The translations under genes and the position numbers were made by a program. 64,000 bases of DNA, from assembly GCA_002239065.1 (NCBI GenBank), contig MPNO01000019.1, positions 1-64,000 on the forward strand. The letters are read 5' to 3'. The notes beneath the pieces are model-generated. The model was not told the origin of the DNA. It searched no databases and saw only the letters and a list, made by a program, of their open reading frames with translations. This document shows positions 60,911 through 64,000 of the stretch, piece by piece (the stretch's first letter is position 1; each line of letters starts with the position of its first letter). This DNA comes from Defluviicoccus sp. bin129 (GTDB lineage Bacteria; Pseudomonadota; Alphaproteobacteria; MPNO01).

Positions 60911-63900
60911 TCAGGCCGGCCGCCCGTAGCCGCCGCCGCCCGGGGTCTCGATGACGAAGCGGTCGCCGGCGTTCATCCGGGTCATGTCGGTGCCGGTGAG
61001 CTCGTCCGTCGTGCCGTCGGCGCGCTCGACATAGTTGCGGCCCGTCTTGCCCGGCTTGCCGCCGGCCGCGCCGAAGGGCGGCACGCGGCGGTGGCTGGAG
61101 ACGATCGCCGCCGTCATCGGCGCCTGGAACAGCACCTTGCGGACGATCCCGTTGCCGCCCTTGCGGGCGCCGTCGCCGCCCGAGCCGTCGCGGATCGAGA
61201 AGGACTCCAGCACCACCGGGAAGCGCCATTCGAGGATCTCGGGATCGGTGGCGCGCGTGTTGGTCATGTGGGTGTGGACCGCGTGCGCGCCGTCGAAGTC
61301 CGGCCCGGCGCCTGCGCCGCCGCAGATGGTCTCGTAGTTCTGGTACCCGGCGTTGTCGCCGAAGGTGAAGTTGTTCATCGTCCCCTGGCCCGCCCCCATG
61401 ATGCCGAGCGCGCCGATCAGCGCGTTGGTGACGGCCTGGGAGGTCTCGACATTGCCGGCGACGACCGCGGCCGGGTAGCGCGGCGCCAGCATGCAGCCCT
61501 CGGGGATGATCACCCTGAGCGGCTTGAGGCAGCCGGCATTGAGCGGGATCTCGTCGTCCACCATCAGCCGGAACACGTAGAGCACCGCCGCCATGCAGAC
61601 CGAGGACGGCGCGTTGAAGTTGCTGTTCTGCTGCGCAGACGTGCCGGTGAAGTCGATGATCGCCTCGCGCCTCTCGCGGTCGACCTTGATGTCGACGCAG
61701 ATCCTGGCGCCCGAATCCATCTCGTACTCGTAAGCCCCGTCGGTCAGCACGCCGAGCACCCGGCGGACGCATTCCTCGGCGTTGTCCTGGACGTGCTTCA
61801 TATAGGCGTGGACCACGTCGAGCCCGAAATGGGCGACCATCTTGCGCAGCTCCTGGACGCCCTTCTCGTTGCCCGCGATATGGGCCTTGAGGTCGGCGAG
61901 GTTGTTCTTGAAGTTGCGCGTCGGATAGGGCGCGCCGGTGAACAGCGCCTCGGTCTCCCTTTCCAGCAGCCGCCCGCCCGAGACCAGCTGGAAGTTGTCG
62001 ATCAGCACGCCCTCCTCGTCGATATGGGTGGAATCGGGCGGCACCGAACCCGGCGTGGTGCCGCCGATATCGGCGTGGTGGCCGCGCGCGGCGACCCAGA
62101 ACAGGATGTCCTTGCCGGCCTCGTCGAACACCGGGGTGATCACCGTCACGTCGGGCAGGTGGGTGCCCCCGTTATAGGGCGTGTTCAGCATGAACACGTC
62201 GCCCGGGACGATGGTGCCGGCGCGCTGCTCGGCGACGGTGCGCACGCTCTCGCTCATCGAGCCCAGATGGACCGGGATGTGCGGCGCGTTGGCGACCAGG
62301 CTGCCGTCGGGTCCGAAGATCGCGCAGGAGAAGTCGAGCCGTTCCTTGATGTTGACCGAATAGGAGGTGTTCTGCAGCACCACCCCCATCTGTTCGGCGA
62401 TCGACATGAAGAGGTTGTTGAACACCTCCAGCATCACCGGATCGACCTCGGTGCCGACCGATGCCTGGCCCGGCCTGGGCACGACGCGGTTGAGGATCAT
62501 CTGGTCGTAGCGGTTGACCTCGGCAGCCCAGCCGGGCTCGACCACGGTGGTCGCGTTGGCCTCGATGATCACCGCCGGGCCGCTCACCTTGCAGCCGGGC
62601 TTCATCGCCTGGCGGTCGTAGAGCCGGGTCGCGCGGCTTTCGCCGGCCATGTAGGTGTCGACCTCGTCGACCGGCGGCGGCGCCTCGGCGGACCCCGTCT
62701 CGAGCGCCGGATCGACCACGTCGGGCGCGCCCGCGATGACCTCGACGGTCACCGCCTCGACGATGTGGTTCTTCTCCGGCGCGATGAAGCCGTATTGCAG
62801 GTGATGCGCCGCCTCGAACTCGGCGACGATGCTCTTGCGGTCGGCGAAGTCGACGATCAGCGGGGAATCCGTCCCCTCGTAGCGCAGATGCACCTTGCGC
62901 AGCGCGTAGGTGCGCGCGGGATCGCCGCCCTGGCGGGTCATCTCGGCGCGGCCCTCGCTCTCCATCCCGTCGAGCGTCCTGCCGACGTCCTCCAGCAGCG
63001 CATCGTCGAGGATCGCCTCGACGGCGCGCTCGCGCATCACGCGGAGGTCGGCGAGCCCCATCCCGTAGGCCGACAACACGCCGGCGAAGGGGTGGATGAA
63101 CACGCGGCCGATGCCGAGCGAGTCGGCGACCAGGCAGGCATGCTGCCCGCCCGCCCCGCCGAAGCAGTTGAGGGTGTAGCCGGTCACGTCGTGGCCGCGC
63201 TGGATCGAGATCTGCTTGATCGCCTTGGCCATGTTCTCGACCGCGATCATCAGGAAGCCTTCGGCGACCTCGACCGGGGAGCGCGCATCGCCGGTCTCGC
63301 GCTCGATCTCGGCGGCGAGCGCGGCGAACTTCTCGCGCACGACGTCTTCGTCGAGCGGCTCGTCGGCGTTGGGTCCGAACACCCTGGGGAAGAAGCTCGC
63401 GCGGATCTTGCCCACCATCACGTTGGCGTCGGTCACGCAGAGCGGCCCGCCCCTGCGGTAGCAGGCGGGGCCCGGGTTGGCGCCCGCCGAATCCGGGCCG
63501 ACCCGGTAGCGCGTGCCGTCGAAATGGAGGATCGAGCCGCCGCCCGCGGCGACGGTGTGGATCTGCATCATCGGCGCGCGCATGCGCACGCCCGCGACCA
63601 GGGTCTCGAAGGAGCGCTCGTACTCGCCGTCGTAATGCGCGACATCCGTCGAGGTGCCGCCCATGTCGAAGCTGACGATCTTGTCGTAGCCGGCCATCGC
63701 GGAGGTCCGCACGGCGCCGACGATGCCGCCCGCCGGACCGGAGAGGATGCTGTCCTTGCCGCGGAAGAACCGCGCATCGGCGAGCCCGCCATTCGACTGC
63801 ATGAACATCAGCCGGGTCTCGCCCAGCTCCTGGCGGATGCGGTCGACATAGCGTCTCAGGATGGGCGAGACATAGGCATCGACGACGGTGGTGTCGCCGC

Positions 63901-64000
63901 GCCCGACCAGCTTCATCAGCGGGCTCACCTCGTGCGAGACCGAGACCTGGCCGAAGCCGACCTCGCGGGCGAGCCTGGCCACCTGGATCTCGTGGTCGTG
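60911..64000 (-). CDS. Fused HyuA-HyuB (5-oxoprolinase-type) protein, N-terminus outside window
   Basis: The frame is open to the window edge; 1029 residues are present. The HyuA part (first half) has [34 protein letters not shown] and [20 protein letters not shown], with [15 protein letters not shown]. The HyuB part follows after about residue 525 with [69 protein letters not shown], and ends [13 protein letters not shown]. The fusion as one chain is the 5-oxoprolinase arrangement, ATP-dependent opening of a lactam. The TAXI duplicate genes follow 120 bases downstream, so uptake of the substrate is likely linked. Confidence 0.9.
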   Translation of the reverse strand, partial: HDHEIQVARLAREVGFGQVSVSHEVSPLMKLVGRGDTTVVDAYVSPILRRYVDRIRQELGETRLMFMQSNGGLADARFFRGKDSILSGPAGGIVGAVRTSAMAGYDKIVSFDMGGTSTDVAHYDGEYERSFETLVAGVRMRAPMMQIHTVAAGGGSILHFDGTRYRVGPDSAGANPGPACYRRGGPLCVTDANVMVGKIRASFFPRVFGPNADEPLDEDVVREKFAALAAEIERETGDARSPVEVAEGFLMIAVENMAKAIKQISIQRGHDVTGYTLNCFGGAGGQHACLVADSLGIGRVFIHPFAGVLSAYGMGLADLRVMRERAVEAILDDALLEDVGRTLDGMESEGRAEMTRQGGDPARTYALRKVHLRYEGTDSPLIVDFADRKSIVAEFEAAHHLQYGFIAPEKNHIVEAVTVEVIAGAPDVVDPALETGSAEAPPPVDEVDTYMAGESRATRLYDRQAMKPGCKVSGPAVIIEANATTVVEPGWAAEVNRYDQMILNRVVPRPGQASVGTEVDPVMLEVFNNLFMSIAEQMGVVLQNTSYSVNIKERLDFSCAIFGPDGSLVANAPHIPVHLGSMSESVRTVAEQRAGTIVPGDVFMLNTPYNGGTHLPDVTVITPVFDEAGKDILFWVAARGHHADIGGTTPGSVPPDSTHIDEEGVLIDNFQLVSGGRLLERETEALFTGAPYPTRNFKNNLADLKAHIAGNEKGVQELRKMVAHFGLDVVHAYMKHVQDNAEECVRRVLGVLTDGAYEYEMDSGARICVDIKVDRERREAIIDFTGTSAQQNSNFNAPSSVCMAAVLYVFRLMVDDEIPLNAGCLKPLRVIIPEGCMLAPRYPAAVVAGNVETSQAVTNALIGALGIMGAGQGTMNNFTFGDNAGYQNYETICGGAGAGPDFDGAHAVHTHMTNTRATDPEILEWRFPVVLESFSIRDGSGGDGARKGGNGIVRKVLFQAPMTAAIVSSHRRVPPFGAAGGKPGKTGRNYVERADGTTDELTGTDMTRMNAGDRFVIETPGGGGYGRPA

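Overview
The window is high-GC chromosomal DNA from a bacterium, most likely an alphaproteobacterium of the Rhodospirillales/Rhizobiales kind. The evidence is a block of core genes in an order familiar from that class (thioredoxin-TPR, LON-domain protein, Trm112-like protein, DUF971 protein, UbiH-type hydroxylase, DapC-like aminotransferase, FtsK, LolA, ExoIII), a FixL-like heme-PAS kinase, many TRAP transporters, and dense coding with frequent ATGA/TGATG overlaps and several GTG or TTG starts. I see no rRNA, CRISPR array, insertion sequence or prophage. One tRNA gene (tRNA-Gly GCC) is present.

Region 1 (1-11.2 kb) is catabolic. It holds the tail of a TAXI-type TRAP permease and a Rieske ring-hydroxylating dioxygenase alpha/beta pair on the plus strand. 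On the minus strand a run of eight genes reads sulfite dehydrogenase SorA-SorB, HyuA-HyuB with a small zinc-ribbon protein like acetone carboxylase gamma, then a DctP-DctQ-DctM TRAP transporter. Region 2 (11.4-16.6 kb) is regulatory: a basic DNA-binding-like protein with two palindromes in its leader, an OmpR-type response regulator, a Crp/Fnr regulator, a double Usp protein and a hybrid histidine kinase whose first PAS domain keeps the FixL heme ligand.

Region 3 (16.5-36.8 kb) is mostly housekeeping: phosphatase, ExoIII, glutamine-amidotransferase-like hydrolase, lysine 2,3-aminomutase-like radical SAM enzyme, LolA, FtsK, DapC-like aminotransferase, UbiH-like monooxygenase, glutathione transferase, the DUF971/Trm112/LON/thioredoxin set, a prolyl-tRNA editing protein, tRNA-Gly with a 59-residue membrane protein after it, HMG-CoA lyase, an HNH nuclease facing a ParB-like protein, a tandem thioredoxin-fold protein, CinA with a decayed C-terminal domain, and an orphan DNA methyltransferase.

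Region 4 (36.8-64 kb) is a second catabolic block: an HpaB-type flavin monooxygenase, alpha/beta hydrolase, NTF2-like protein, quinone oxidoreductase, a CoA ligase followed by a UbiD decarboxylase, a benzoate-CoA-ligase-like enzyme, and an eight-gene plus-strand operon coding for a three-subunit molybdenum hydroxylase (large subunit fused to a CoxG domain), a CysK-like PLP enzyme, both subunits of a CoA-transferase, a luciferase-like flavoenzyme and an amidase. Facing it are a fused TAXI TRAP permease, two near-duplicate TAXI binding proteins and a fused HyuA-HyuB (5-oxoprolinase-type) protein cut by the window edge.

Taken together, the accessory regions look like uptake (three TRAP systems) coupled to breakdown of aromatic, amide- or lactam-containing acids through CoA thioesters. 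The substrates cannot be read from sequence. The best candidates for an undescribed system are the molybdenum hydroxylase/CoA-transferase/amidase operon at 46.2-56.2 kb and the TRAP-linked HyuAB-gamma operon at 2.2-9.4 kb.
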